Shown here piece after piece: positions 1 through 6,876 of a DNA stretch of 7,001 nt (the stretch's first letter is position 1; each line of letters starts with the position of its first letter). Below the pieces are notes generated by a model. That model searched no databases. It was not told the origin of the DNA and saw only the letters and a program-made list of their open reading frames with translations. A program made the position numbers and the translations under genes. This DNA comes from DATAFT01 sp035544635 (GTDB taxonomy: Bacteria > Acidobacteriota > Thermoanaerobaculia > Multivoradales > Multivoraceae): positions 1 through 7,001 of the forward strand of contig DATKDQ010000302.1 of NCBI GenBank assembly GCA_035544635.1. Direction: 5' to 3'.

Positions 1-1512
1 GAGCTGCCGTGGCACGAGGAGGAGCGCGCGGCGATCGAGGCGTTCGTCGAGCCGCGCGTCGAGCGCTACGTGGTGGGCAGCCGCGGCGCCGTCTTCGACC
101 GCCTGCACGCCCACCTCGCGGGCAGCGGCGGCACCGGCATCGCCGTCGTCGTCGGCGAGCCGGGCAGCGGCAAGTCGGCGCTGCTCGCCCGGCTGTGGCG
201 CGAGCTCGAGCGCGACACCCCGGACCACCCGCCGCGCACCGCGGCGCTCGTCATCCCCCACTTCGTCGGCGCCAGCGCGGCGTCGAGCAACCTGCGCCAG
301 CTGCTGCGCCGCCTGTGCTTCGAGCTCCAGGCCGGCAGCGGGATCGCGGGCGAGCTTCCCGACGACGTCGAGAAGCTGCGCGAGGCGTTCCCCGACTTCC
401 TGGAGCGGGCGGCGCAGGTCAGGCCGGTGCTGCTGCTGATCGACGCCGTGAACCAGCTCGACCCAGACTACCAGGCGCACGCCATGCGCTGGCTGCCCGA
501 GACGCTGCCCGCCGGCGCACGCGCGGTGGTGACCGTGCTGGGCGAGCTCACCGAGGAGGGCAAACCGGCGGCAGAGGGCGTGCCGGCGCTCGTGGCGCTG
601 GATACGCGGCGCGCGCGACCCGAGATGGTTCCGCTCCGCGCCCTCACCGACGAGGACGCGCAGGAGATCGTCAACCAGTTCCTCGCCCGCTACAAGAAGA
701 CGCTCGCCCCGGAGCAGCGCACCGCGCTCCTCGCCAAGCGCGACGCCAGCAAGCCACTCTACCTGCTGACGGCGCTCGAGGAGCTGCGCACCCTCGGCGT
801 CTACGAGGAGATCACCAGGCGGATCGAGGAGATGCCCGACGAGACGCAGGCGCTCTTCCGCTGGATCCTCGTCGAGCGCCTCGAGAAGGACGATGGCTTC
901 CGCGGCGAGAACGACGAGCTGATCGGCCCGACGCTCGTCCGCCGCTGGTGCTCGGTGCTCGCCGCCGGGCGCGCGGGGATGACCGAGCGCGAGCTCGTCG
1001 AGCTCGTCGCCCCGGCGCACGCGCGGCGCCCGGAAGACGAGCACGACCCCGAGCCCGACGAGCTGGGCAACGTCGCCGCCCTCCAGCGCCTGCTGCGGCC
1101 CTATCTCATGACCCGCGGCGAGCTCCTCGACTTCTTCCACGGCCAGCTCAAGGAGGCGGTGCTCGGCGAGTACCTCGACGAGGAGCACGAGCGCCTGGAG
1201 ACGCATCGCGCCGTCGCGGAGCACTTCCTGCACCGGGCCGACCCGGACGGCGACCGCACCTGGAGTACGCACGACGCCCGCGCCCTCTCCGAGCTGCCCT
1301 TCCACCTCACCGAGGGACAGGAGTGGGACAGGCTGTACGAGCTGCTCACCGATCTCGGCTTCCTCGAGGAGAAATGCACCTGGGTCGCAGTCGCCAAGAC
1401 CGGTGAGGGCGAGGAGGAAAGGATCGTCTACAACGGCGTCTTCGAGCTGCAGGAGGACTACCGCCGGGCGCTCGACGTCTGGCCGGAGGAGGCGCCGACG
1501 GCGGCGGAGTGA
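1..1512 (+). CDS. STAND/NACHT-like P-loop NTPase, 5' partial
   Basis: The frame is open from base 1 to the TGA at 1510-1512, so the true start lies upstream. The GTG at 70 is not a good start, because the in-frame residues before it (ending VERYVVGSR) look like the usual lead-in to the NTPase domain. Counting base 1 as residue 1, the Walker A motif GEPGSGKS is at residues 52-59. The Walker B strand LLLIDAVNQLD is at about 144-154. The motif KPLYLLTALEELRTLG, typical of the helical/lid region of NPHP3/NWD1/TEP1-like NTPases, is at 251-266. A winged-helix-like segment (RAGMTERELVELV) follows, and the C-terminus carries the LPFHLTEGQEWDRLYELL region seen in that family just before the sensor repeats. 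These proteins are NTP-driven switches that oligomerise on sensing a signal. The N-terminal effector domain (for example DUF4062, TIR or a protease) is not visible. No WD40 or TPR repeats follow in the same polypeptide; a propeller gene starts 32 bases downstream. NTPase call is firm; function is unknown. Confidence 0.9.
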   Translation, partial: ELPWHEEERAAIEAFVEPRVERYVVGSRGAVFDRLHAHLAGSGGTGIAVVVGEPGSGKSALLARLWRELERDTPDHPPRTAALVIPHFVGASAASSNLRQLLRRLCFELQAGSGIAGELPDDVEKLREAFPDFLERAAQVRPVLLLIDAVNQLDPDYQAHAMRWLPETLPAGARAVVTVLGELTEEGKPAAEGVPALVALDTRRARPEMVPLRALTDEDAQEIVNQFLARYKKTLAPEQRTALLAKRDASKPLYLLTALEELRTLGVYEEITRRIEEMPDETQALFRWILVERLEKDDGFRGENDELIGPTLVRRWCSVLAAGRAGMTERELVELVAPAHARRPEDEHDPEPDELGNVAALQRLLRPYLMTRGELLDFFHGQLKEAVLGEYLDEEHERLETHRAVAEHFLHRADPDGDRTWSTHDARALSELPFHLTEGQEWDRLYELLTDLGFLEEKCTWVAVAKTGEGEEERIVYNGVFELQEDYRRALDVWPEEAPTAAE

Positions 1513-1525
1513 GAGGCATTTCATG
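1511..1525 (+). promoter_or_regulatory. Shine-Dalgarno and ATG between the NTPase and WD40 genes
   Basis: GAGAGG at 1511-1516 overlaps the NTPase stop codon and sits six bases before an ATG at 1523. This is the best translation start signal in the junction. It opens a frame of only 13 codons (MSSPTTGSGRRGG) ending at TAG 1562-1564, one base out of phase with the long WD40 frame. It is either the start of a tiny leader that couples translation into the WD40 gene, or the true WD40 start disrupted by a one-base indel. Confidence 0.5.
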
Positions 1526-1544
1526 AGCAGCCCCACGACCGGAA

Positions 1545-3557
1545 GTGGGCGACGCGGTGGATAGGCCTTCGAGCGAGAGAGGCTCGGCGAGCTCCCGGCG
1601 CCAGCCGGGCGGGCCACGGTCTCACGCCGAGCAGCGAGAGCTCGTGGAGTGGCTACGGTTCATCCAGTCGGAAGGCCATGTCCTGACCTCCTACCCTGAG
1701 CTCCTCTGGCAACAAGCTGCCAACCAGCCCGACGGATCGCCGGTCTCCCGGCACGTCGAGGCCGGTCTCCGCGCGGGCGGCCGACCTCCCCGCCCCTGGC
1801 TCCGCTGGATCAACAAGTCCAGCCGGCGCGCGGCGTCACTCCTCACGCTCAGCGGGCACAGAGGGGGAGTGACATCCGTCTCGGTGAGCCGAGACGGGCA
1901 CCGCGCCGTCTCCCGGGGCGAAGGGGAGCAGATCAAGGTCTGGGCGCTCTCGAGCGGTCGGGAAACGGCGTCCGTCGAGCTCTTCGACCACACCGAGCGG
2001 GCACGGTGGCTCGCTCTCGAGCCTCGTCCGGCGCTTCATTCCTGCAAGGTCGTGCTGATCACCAGCGCCGGGGATCGAATCATCACCGGCACGTTCGAGC
2101 AGACATTGTACGTGCGAGACGCCGAGACCGGTCGGATCCTGCAGACCCTTCGCGGGGCGAACGGCTGGGTCGTCGGCCTGGCACTGACGCCCGACGATCG
2201 GTATCTCGTGGCCGCCTGCCAGGACGAGCCCCCGGCGCCCAGTGCCTGGGACGAGGTACCAGTCAGGCTCGTCGTGTGGGAGCTGCGCTCGGGACTGCGG
2301 GAGGCGGACTGGGAGGCGCATCCGTTCGTCCCGGCCTCGCAGCTCCTTCCGCTCGCCGCCGGCCACCGCCACCTGGTGTCGGGAGGGGGAGACGGGATCA
2401 AGGTCTGGGAGCTCGAGACCTGGCGACTGGTCCGTACGATCGAGAGGGGCTCCGGTCTGGCCAGAAACCCGATCGAGCTCGCGTTGACCGAGGACGGCCG
2501 CACGATCGTTTTCCTGGACGGATCGGTTCACACCTGCGACCTCGAAGGCGGGGAAGTGCACCGCGTCGCGATCCCCACCCAGCTCCTGGCACGCTCTCCC
2601 GGCGGACACCCTTTCCCGCATCGCCTGGCGATCACTCCTGATCCGCCCAGGGCCGTCGTCGCGCTGGCGACCGACCTGACGGGTCAAGAATCCGGAGAAC
2701 AGACGATCGCGGTTCTCGATCTGGCGACCGGAGCTCCGCTGTCCGTCCTCCGCGCGCACACGGCGACGGTCACCGACCTCGTCGTCCTGCCCGACGGGGA
2801 TCGGATCCTCTCCGCCAGCCTCGACAAGACCTTGGGAGTCTGGGACGTGCTGCCACGAGCCGAAGGCATCGGACCCTCGCCGCATCGCGCGTCGGTGACC
2901 GTGGTGGCCTTCGGCCCCGACGCCTGTCGCCTGGCGTCCGGTAGCGCCGACGGCGAGATACGAACCTGGGACCCTGCGAGCGGCCGAGAGCTGTCCGAGC
3001 TTCTCGGCCATACGGACGGAATCACCGCGATCGCCTTCACGCCCGACGGCGAAAACATGGTCTCGGCAAGCGAAGACAACACCCTGAGGGTCTGGGACCT
3101 GGTCGCAGGTCGAGAACGCGTGACGCTTCGCGGCCACACTCACGCCCCGATGATGGGAGACGCCTGGTACAGCCCAGACAATCTCGCGGCCGTCATGGGT
3201 TTCGCGGAGCAACCGGTGATCGGTGTCGAGGCGGTCGCGGTCGATCGCGATGGCGAGCGGGCGCGCTCGCGCGGCAAAGACGGCATGGTGCGGGAGTGGG
3301 ATCTGCGCACGGGCGAACAACTGTCTTCTCGCCCCAGCGAGGGTGAAGCGCTGGGCGGCAGAGAGGTGTGTCAGACGGTTTCGCTGTCCGTGGATGCCGA
3401 TGCCACGGGCTTGCTAGTCACCGATCCTGCGAGCGGTGGTCTCAGGGCTCGGTTCCCGTCTCTCGAGACCATTGCCAGCGTCGCGGTAACGGGGTGGCTG
3501 ATCGCGGCAGGGGGAGCGGTCGGCGGGCTCTACCTGCTGGAGCTGCGTGAGCCGTGA
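1545..3557 (+). CDS. WD40 beta-propeller protein with N-terminal STAND-linker module
   Basis: This 670-residue frame runs from GTG 1545 to TGA 3557; GTG 1557 is another possible start, better spaced from GGAAG at 1541-1545. Residues 1-30 are polar and low in predicted structure. Residues 31-91 form a conserved module with WLRF, HVL, QQAANQP and PWLRWINK, matching the linker that usually joins a STAND NTPase to its propeller. From about residue 100 come some 12 WD40-type repeats. Those around 407-535 are canonical (GH, SPDG-like turn, WD), for example HTDGITAIAFTPDG with LRVWDL. Others are degenerate or carry insertions, notably near residues 125-170 and 535-600. There is no signal peptide or membrane segment, so it is likely cytosolic. 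It lies 32 bases after the NTPase gene on the same strand, probably in one operon, and probably serves as that switch's sensor or scaffold. Of its first 60 codons 13 end in A or T, against none of the first 60 visible NTPase codons. Confidence 0.85.
   Translation: MGDAVDRPSSERGSASSRRQPGGPRSHAEQRELVEWLRFIQSEGHVLTSYPELLWQQAANQPDGSPVSRHVEAGLRAGGRPPRPWLRWINKSSRRAASLLTLSGHRGGVTSVSVSRDGHRAVSRGEGEQIKVWALSSGRETASVELFDHTERARWLALEPRPALHSCKVVLITSAGDRIITGTFEQTLYVRDAETGRILQTLRGANGWVVGLALTPDDRYLVAACQDEPPAPSAWDEVPVRLVVWELRSGLREADWEAHPFVPASQLLPLAAGHRHLVSGGGDGIKVWELETWRLVRTIERGSGLARNPIELALTEDGRTIVFLDGSVHTCDLEGGEVHRVAIPTQLLARSPGGHPFPHRLAITPDPPRAVVALATDLTGQESGEQTIAVLDLATGAPLSVLRAHTATVTDLVVLPDGDRILSASLDKTLGVWDVLPRAEGIGPSPHRASVTVVAFGPDACRLASGSADGEIRTWDPASGRELSELLGHTDGITAIAFTPDGENMVSASEDNTLRVWDLVAGRERVTLRGHTHAPMMGDAWYSPDNLAAVMGFAEQPVIGVEAVAVDRDGERARSRGKDGMVREWDLRTGEQLSSRPSEGEALGGREVCQTVSLSVDADATGLLVTDPASGGLRARFPSLETIASVAVTGWLIAAGGAVGGLYLLELREP
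1635..1817 (+). other. Conserved linker/adaptor module, copy A
   Basis: Residues 31-91 of the plus-strand WD40 protein. Motifs in order are VEWLRF, GHVL, PELLWQQAANQP and PWLRWINK. They align without large gaps with the N-terminus of the minus-strand WD40 protein. From memory of the family, equivalent sequence lies between NTPase and propeller in single-chain bacterial STAND-WD40 proteins. Here it begins a separate polypeptide. A docking or packing role is inference. Confidence 0.7.
1845..3554 (+). repeat. WD40 repeat array, about 12 partly degenerate units
   Basis: Residues about 101-670 of the plus-strand propeller protein. Units are of uneven length, and several lack the GH or the WD dipeptide. 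The clearest run is three consecutive units starting HTATVTDLVVL, HRASVTVVAF and HTDGITAIAF. The count fits one complete propeller plus a second that is partial or divergent, but blade limits cannot be fixed by eye. Confidence 0.75.
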
Positions 3558-3597
3558 GCGCGCCGGACGGGAAGCGCAGTGAGCGCCGCCTTCGCCC
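3558..3597. other. Convergent intergenic gap without a clear terminator
   Basis: Forty bases separate the stop of the plus-strand WD40 gene from the stop of the minus-strand WD40 gene. The only inverted repeat seen is a weak GCGC-AGTGA-GCGC at 3574-3586, with no T-run on either strand. A strong bidirectional intrinsic terminator is therefore not visible. Transcripts may overlap at their 3' ends or end by a factor-dependent route. Confidence 0.4.
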
Positions 3598-6500
3598 TCA
3601 CCCGCTCGCCAGGCACCGCCCGATCTGCGGCGCCGGCGCCAGGTTCTCGACGCGCAGCAGGTAGACCGCCCCGCTGTCGTCGCCGGCGCAGAGCAAGCGG
3701 CCCGCGGCGTCGGCGTCGAAGGCGCTCACGCTGCCGGGGACCGGGAACCGGCACACCTCCTCCAGCGTTGCCGCCTCGCGGATGACGACCGCCCCCCGCG
3801 TGCGGTAGACCAGGTGCCGCTCGTCCGCCGTGTAGCGGCAGTCGTACAGCGGGTCTCCGTGCTCGCTGGCCGTGCCTACCGGCTCGAAGCTCCCCGCGTC
3901 CCACAGGCTCACGCGGCGCATCGAGTTGGCCAGCAGCCGCCGTCCGTCGGGCGAAAAGGAGCTCCGCGAAAGCACGTCGTGGAACGAGCGTCCGGAGTGG
4001 TCCACGGCGTCGAGCACCGCCAGCTCGGCGGCCGTCGCGAGATCGAACACCCGCACGGCGTCGCCCCAGCAGGCGCAAAGGACGCGGCCGTCGGGCGAAA
4101 AGGCGCAGCTCTGCACGATACCGTCCGGGCCGCTGATGGCGTGCAGCTGCGAGCCGTTGCCGGCGTCCCAGATCCTCACCGTGTGGTCGCCGCCGGCCGA
4201 CGCGACGCGGCCACCGTCGGGCGAAAAGGCGCAGGAGGTGATGTACCCGCCATGGCGCGAGAGCAGCGCCAGCTCCTCGCCCGTCTGCGCATCCCACACC
4301 TTGAGGGTGCCGGCGTCGGAGCCGGTGACGAGGCGGCCGCCATCGAGGGAAAAGGCGAGACGCGACGGCGCGCAGAGGTGGCCGGCGAACGACGAGGTCA
4401 CCGCGCCGCTGACCGCCTCGAGGATCGCCAGCGGCCCATCGACGAGTGCGCACGCCAGCGCTTCGCCGCCGGGGGAGTAGCCCAGCGCCAGCACTCCGTG
4501 GCGCCCGACCTCGAACGTGGCGAGCGGAGCGCCGGTCGCGGCATCCCACAGCCGCACGCGGCCGTCGAGGGAAGACGAGGCGAGCCGCTGCCGATCCGGC
4601 GAGAAGGCGCAAGCGGTTACGGGTCCGCCATGGCCCTCCATCACCCCGAGGCAGCGACCGCTGCCCGCATCCCAGAGCCGGAGCGTACGGTCATCGGAGG
4701 CCGAGGCGAGCCGCCGACCGTCCGGCGACCAGGCGCAGTCGAGCACCTCGCCCATATGGCCGGGCAGCACCAGCAGCTGTCGGCCGGCAGCGGCATCCCA
4801 CACCCTGACCGTGCCGTCAGTCGCGGCCGAGACCACGCGGCGCGAGGCGGGCGAGAAGGCGCAGGCGGTCACCGCCCCTTCGTGCCCGGTGAGCCTGGAC
4901 AGCGCGGTGCAAGTCTCGGTATCCCATAGCTTCAGCGTCCGGTCCCGGCCGGCGGTCAGCAGCCGGCGGCCGTCGGGGGAGAAGGCGCAGGCGAGCGCGC
5001 CATCCTCGTGCCAGTTGCCGCGCACTACCTCACCGGTCGCGGCATTCCAGACGCGCACCGTCTTGTCCAGCGACACCGAGGCGAGGTACCGGCCGTCGGC
5101 CGACCAGGCGCAGGCCGACACCGCCTCCCGGTGCGCGCCGTGCAGATCGCCCGCCATCCGGAACAGCTCTCGGCCGGTCGCCACCTCCCAGACCCTCAGC
5201 GAGCGATCGTCGGCGGCCGTAACCAGACGCACGCCGTCGGGCGAGTAGGCCAGCGAGCGGACGTAGTAGGAGTGGCTGCCGATCGGGGTCGAGCGGCCGG
5301 TCGCCAGGTCGACGACCGCGAGGTGCTCTCCGCCGGGCCTCGCGGCGAGCTTCCGCCCGTCCGGCGAGAAGACGCAGCTCGTGCCCCATCGCCCGCGCCC
5401 ACCCGGCGCCTCGATCTCCGCGCCCGTCTGCGCATCCCAGCACTTCAGCTCGCGGTCGCGGGAGACGGTGATCGCCCACGTGCCGTCGGGAGCGCAGGCG
5501 CATCCCCACACCGCGTCGCCGTGGGACGCCGGCGACCGCGGGTCTGACAGCGACTCCAGGTCCCATACCTTGACGGTGCCGTCCCAACTGCCCGAGACGA
5601 TGCGCCGGCCGTCGGGCGAGAACGCACAGGAGGTGACGAAGCCGGTGTGGCCGCCGAGACGCGCCGCCAGCCGACCGCTGGTCGCGTCCCAGACCTTCAA
5701 CAGGCTGTCTCCGCTGCAGACCACCCACCTACCGTCGGGTGCGAAGGCGCAGTCGTAGACCCTGCCCTCGTCGCCGGCCACCAGGGGCACCTCGCGCGCC
5801 GTGGCCACCTCCCAGAGCCTCGTGCCACCGCTGAACAGACCGGCGGCGAACAGCCCGCCGTCGGGCGAGAGCGCGCCGGCTGCAACGCCGGCGTCGTGCC
5901 CGTCGAGAGAGGTCACCAGCCTGCCCGACTCCACGTCCCAGACCCGGACCGCGTCCTCCTCGGCCCAGGACGCGGCGCGGCGGGCGTCCGGTGAGAAGGC
6001 GCAGCCGCGAACGACCTTGGCGTGGCCGGCGAGCGTCGCGAGGGGGCGCAACGCCGCCGCGTCCCACAGCGTCAGCGTGCGGTCTTCGTGGGCGCTGAGG
6101 ATCCGTCGGCCGTCGGGCGAGTAGTAGCAGCCGCGCAGGGAGCGGCCCGACTCCCCCTGCGTCATCTCCGAGGCTCCGCTGTCGACGTCCCACAGCGTCA
6201 ACCTCCCCCGGCCGCCGTCGCTGACCACCATCCTGCCGTCCGGCGAGAAGGCGAGCAGATCCGAGCAGCCCTCGGGGGCACGCACCGCTGCGATCGGCCG
6301 GCCCGTGTCGGCGTCGAGCACCCGGATCGGCTCCTGTGGGTCGGGCGACGAAACGGCGATGCGTCGCCCCGCGGGCGCATAGGCGAACGCCGCAGCGCCG
6401 ATGCGCAGGTTGACCTCGATGCGGAGGTCCACCAACTCGGCTCCGCTCTGCGCATCCCATACCTTGAGGCTGCCGCCACCCGACCAGGAGACGATGCGGC

Positions 6501-6786
6501 TCCCGTCCCGCGAGTAGAGGCAGCCGACGTCCGTTTTCCGATGTCCCGTCAACGTCATCGCGCACGCGCCCCGGTGGACCGGCTTGTTGACCCAGCGGAT
6601 CCACGGCTGCTGCTCGACGGCAGTCTCGAGGCGGCGCGCCGCTGCCTCGGCCATGCTCGAGCCAGCGGGCTGATTCGCGGCCTGCTGGAAGAGGAGGCGC
6701 GGGAACGCCGCCAGCACATGGCGCTCACCGCGTGCAAAGCGCAGCCAATCCCGCAGCTGCTCTCGCCGTCGGCCCCCGGCGGTCAT
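3598..6786 (-). CDS. Giant WD40 repeat protein (about 23 repeats) with N-terminal STAND-linker module
   Basis: A 1062-residue protein from ATG 6786 to TGA 3598. The start is supported by GAGGGG (6792-6797) five bases upstream. Residues 9-69 are the linker module (DWLRF, HVL, QQAANQP, PWIRWVNK), paralogous to the plus-strand WD40 protein. From residue 78 to about 1050 I count 23 WD40 units with the consensus H-x-x-x-V-x-x-C-A-F-S-P-D-G-R-R and a closing (K/R)(V/L)WD. The middle units (about 13-19) are the most regular. Units 2, 10, 17 and 20-23 have lost the WD or GH signature, as seen in edge or closing blades. No catalytic domain, signal peptide or membrane helix is seen, so it is probably a cytosolic scaffold or ligand-recognition array folding into about three stacked propellers. 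It has no NTPase of its own in the window. The gene just upstream on the same strand is a metallophosphoesterase. It might be a partner of the convergent NTPase or of a gene outside the window. Confidence 0.9.
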   Translation of the reverse strand: MTAGGRRREQLRDWLRFARGERHVLAAFPRLLFQQAANQPAGSSMAEAAARRLETAVEQQPWIRWVNKPVHRGACAMTLTGHRKTDVGCLYSRDGSRIVSWSGGGSLKVWDAQSGAELVDLRIEVNLRIGAAAFAYAPAGRRIAVSSPDPQEPIRVLDADTGRPIAAVRAPEGCSDLLAFSPDGRMVVSDGGRGRLTLWDVDSGASEMTQGESGRSLRGCYYSPDGRRILSAHEDRTLTLWDAAALRPLATLAGHAKVVRGCAFSPDARRAASWAEEDAVRVWDVESGRLVTSLDGHDAGVAAGALSPDGGLFAAGLFSGGTRLWEVATAREVPLVAGDEGRVYDCAFAPDGRWVVCSGDSLLKVWDATSGRLAARLGGHTGFVTSCAFSPDGRRIVSGSWDGTVKVWDLESLSDPRSPASHGDAVWGCACAPDGTWAITVSRDRELKCWDAQTGAEIEAPGGRGRWGTSCVFSPDGRKLAARPGGEHLAVVDLATGRSTPIGSHSYYVRSLAYSPDGVRLVTAADDRSLRVWEVATGRELFRMAGDLHGAHREAVSACAWSADGRYLASVSLDKTVRVWNAATGEVVRGNWHEDGALACAFSPDGRRLLTAGRDRTLKLWDTETCTALSRLTGHEGAVTACAFSPASRRVVSAATDGTVRVWDAAAGRQLLVLPGHMGEVLDCAWSPDGRRLASASDDRTLRLWDAGSGRCLGVMEGHGGPVTACAFSPDRQRLASSSLDGRVRLWDAATGAPLATFEVGRHGVLALGYSPGGEALACALVDGPLAILEAVSGAVTSSFAGHLCAPSRLAFSLDGGRLVTGSDAGTLKVWDAQTGEELALLSRHGGYITSCAFSPDGGRVASAGGDHTVRIWDAGNGSQLHAISGPDGIVQSCAFSPDGRVLCACWGDAVRVFDLATAAELAVLDAVDHSGRSFHDVLSRSSFSPDGRRLLANSMRRVSLWDAGSFEPVGTASEHGDPLYDCRYTADERHLVYRTRGAVVIREAATLEEVCRFPVPGSVSAFDADAAGRLLCAGDDSGAVYLLRVENLAPAPQIGRCLASG
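3637..6555 (-). repeat. Tandem WD40 array, about 23 units, 126 bp period in its core
   Basis: Units are about 42 residues. The serine codon of the SPDG turn lies at 4978, 4852, 4726, 4600, 4474, 4348, 4222 and 4096 (lowest base of each codon): eight consecutive units spaced exactly 126 bp. Spacing is irregular elsewhere, as in units 1-3, 11 and 20. The turn is also conserved at DNA level: the 20-mer at 4088-4107 recurs exactly at 4214-4233, and close variants occur in most other units. Confidence 0.88.
6580..6762 (-). other. Conserved linker/adaptor module, copy B
   Basis: Residues 9-69 of the minus-strand WD40 protein, with RDWLRF, ERHVL, PRLLFQQAANQP and PWIRWVNK in the same order and spacing as copy A. 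DNA similarity between the two copies is moderate by eye, so this is not a recent duplication. Conservation of the module ahead of two very different propellers points to a shared job. Confidence 0.7.
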
Positions 6787-6872
6787 CGCGACCCCTCGAC
6801 CGCACCGGCCTGCCGGCCCGGCCGTCTCCCCTCGTCCCGATGGGTCGTCGTCACGTCCTCGACCGGCGCCAT
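6783..6872 (-). CDS. Possible 29-codon ORF coupled to the giant WD40 gene
   Basis: ATG at 6872 begins four bases after the stop of the metallophosphoesterase gene. The frame runs 29 codons to TGA 6783-6785, overlapping the WD40 ATG as ATGA (6786-6783). It begins MAPVEDVTTTHRDEGRRPG and is rich in charged residues and glycine, with no recognisable domain. GAGGTG across the upstream stop region could serve as its ribosome binding site. It may be a leader that carries ribosomes from the phosphoesterase gene into the WD40 gene, or simply an open intergenic frame in GC-rich DNA. Confidence 0.3.
   Translation of the reverse strand: MAPVEDVTTTHRDEGRRPGRQAGAVEGSR
6792..6797 (-). promoter_or_regulatory. 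Ribosome binding site of the giant WD40 gene
   Basis: Read on the minus strand, GAGGGG lies five bases before the ATG at 6786. It supports this start, which also keeps the whole conserved linker module in the protein. Confidence 0.6.
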
Positions 6873-6876
6873 CGGC

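Noticed and set aside
9..1406. A 465-codon plus-strand frame over the NTPase gene
   Set aside because: It is almost all Arg, Ala, Gly and Pro, and the alternative frame holds the Walker motifs.
1836..3320. A 494-codon open frame antisense to the plus-strand WD40 gene
   Set aside because: It has no recognisable domain, is rich in Arg, Gly and Asp as expected from out-of-frame GC-rich DNA, and lies wholly opposite a clear WD40 coding frame.
3574..3586. Possible hairpin terminator between the convergent genes
   Set aside because: The stem is only four base pairs with no U-tract on either strand.
4088..4233. Regularly spaced 20-base direct repeat suggesting a CRISPR-like or other non-coding array
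   Set aside because: The 126 bp spacing is in frame and corresponds exactly to the SPDG turn of successive WD40 units, so it is protein-coding repetition.
3530..4612. A 360-codon minus-strand frame overlapping the 3' end of the giant WD40 gene
   Set aside because: It is an Arg/Gly/Ala-rich shadow of the WD40 frame with no domain and no start signal.
3814..4929. A 371-codon plus-strand frame opposite the giant WD40 gene, with repeated-looking peptide segments
   Set aside because: The apparent repeats are the reverse-strand image of the WD40 units; the opposite frame has the real protein signature.
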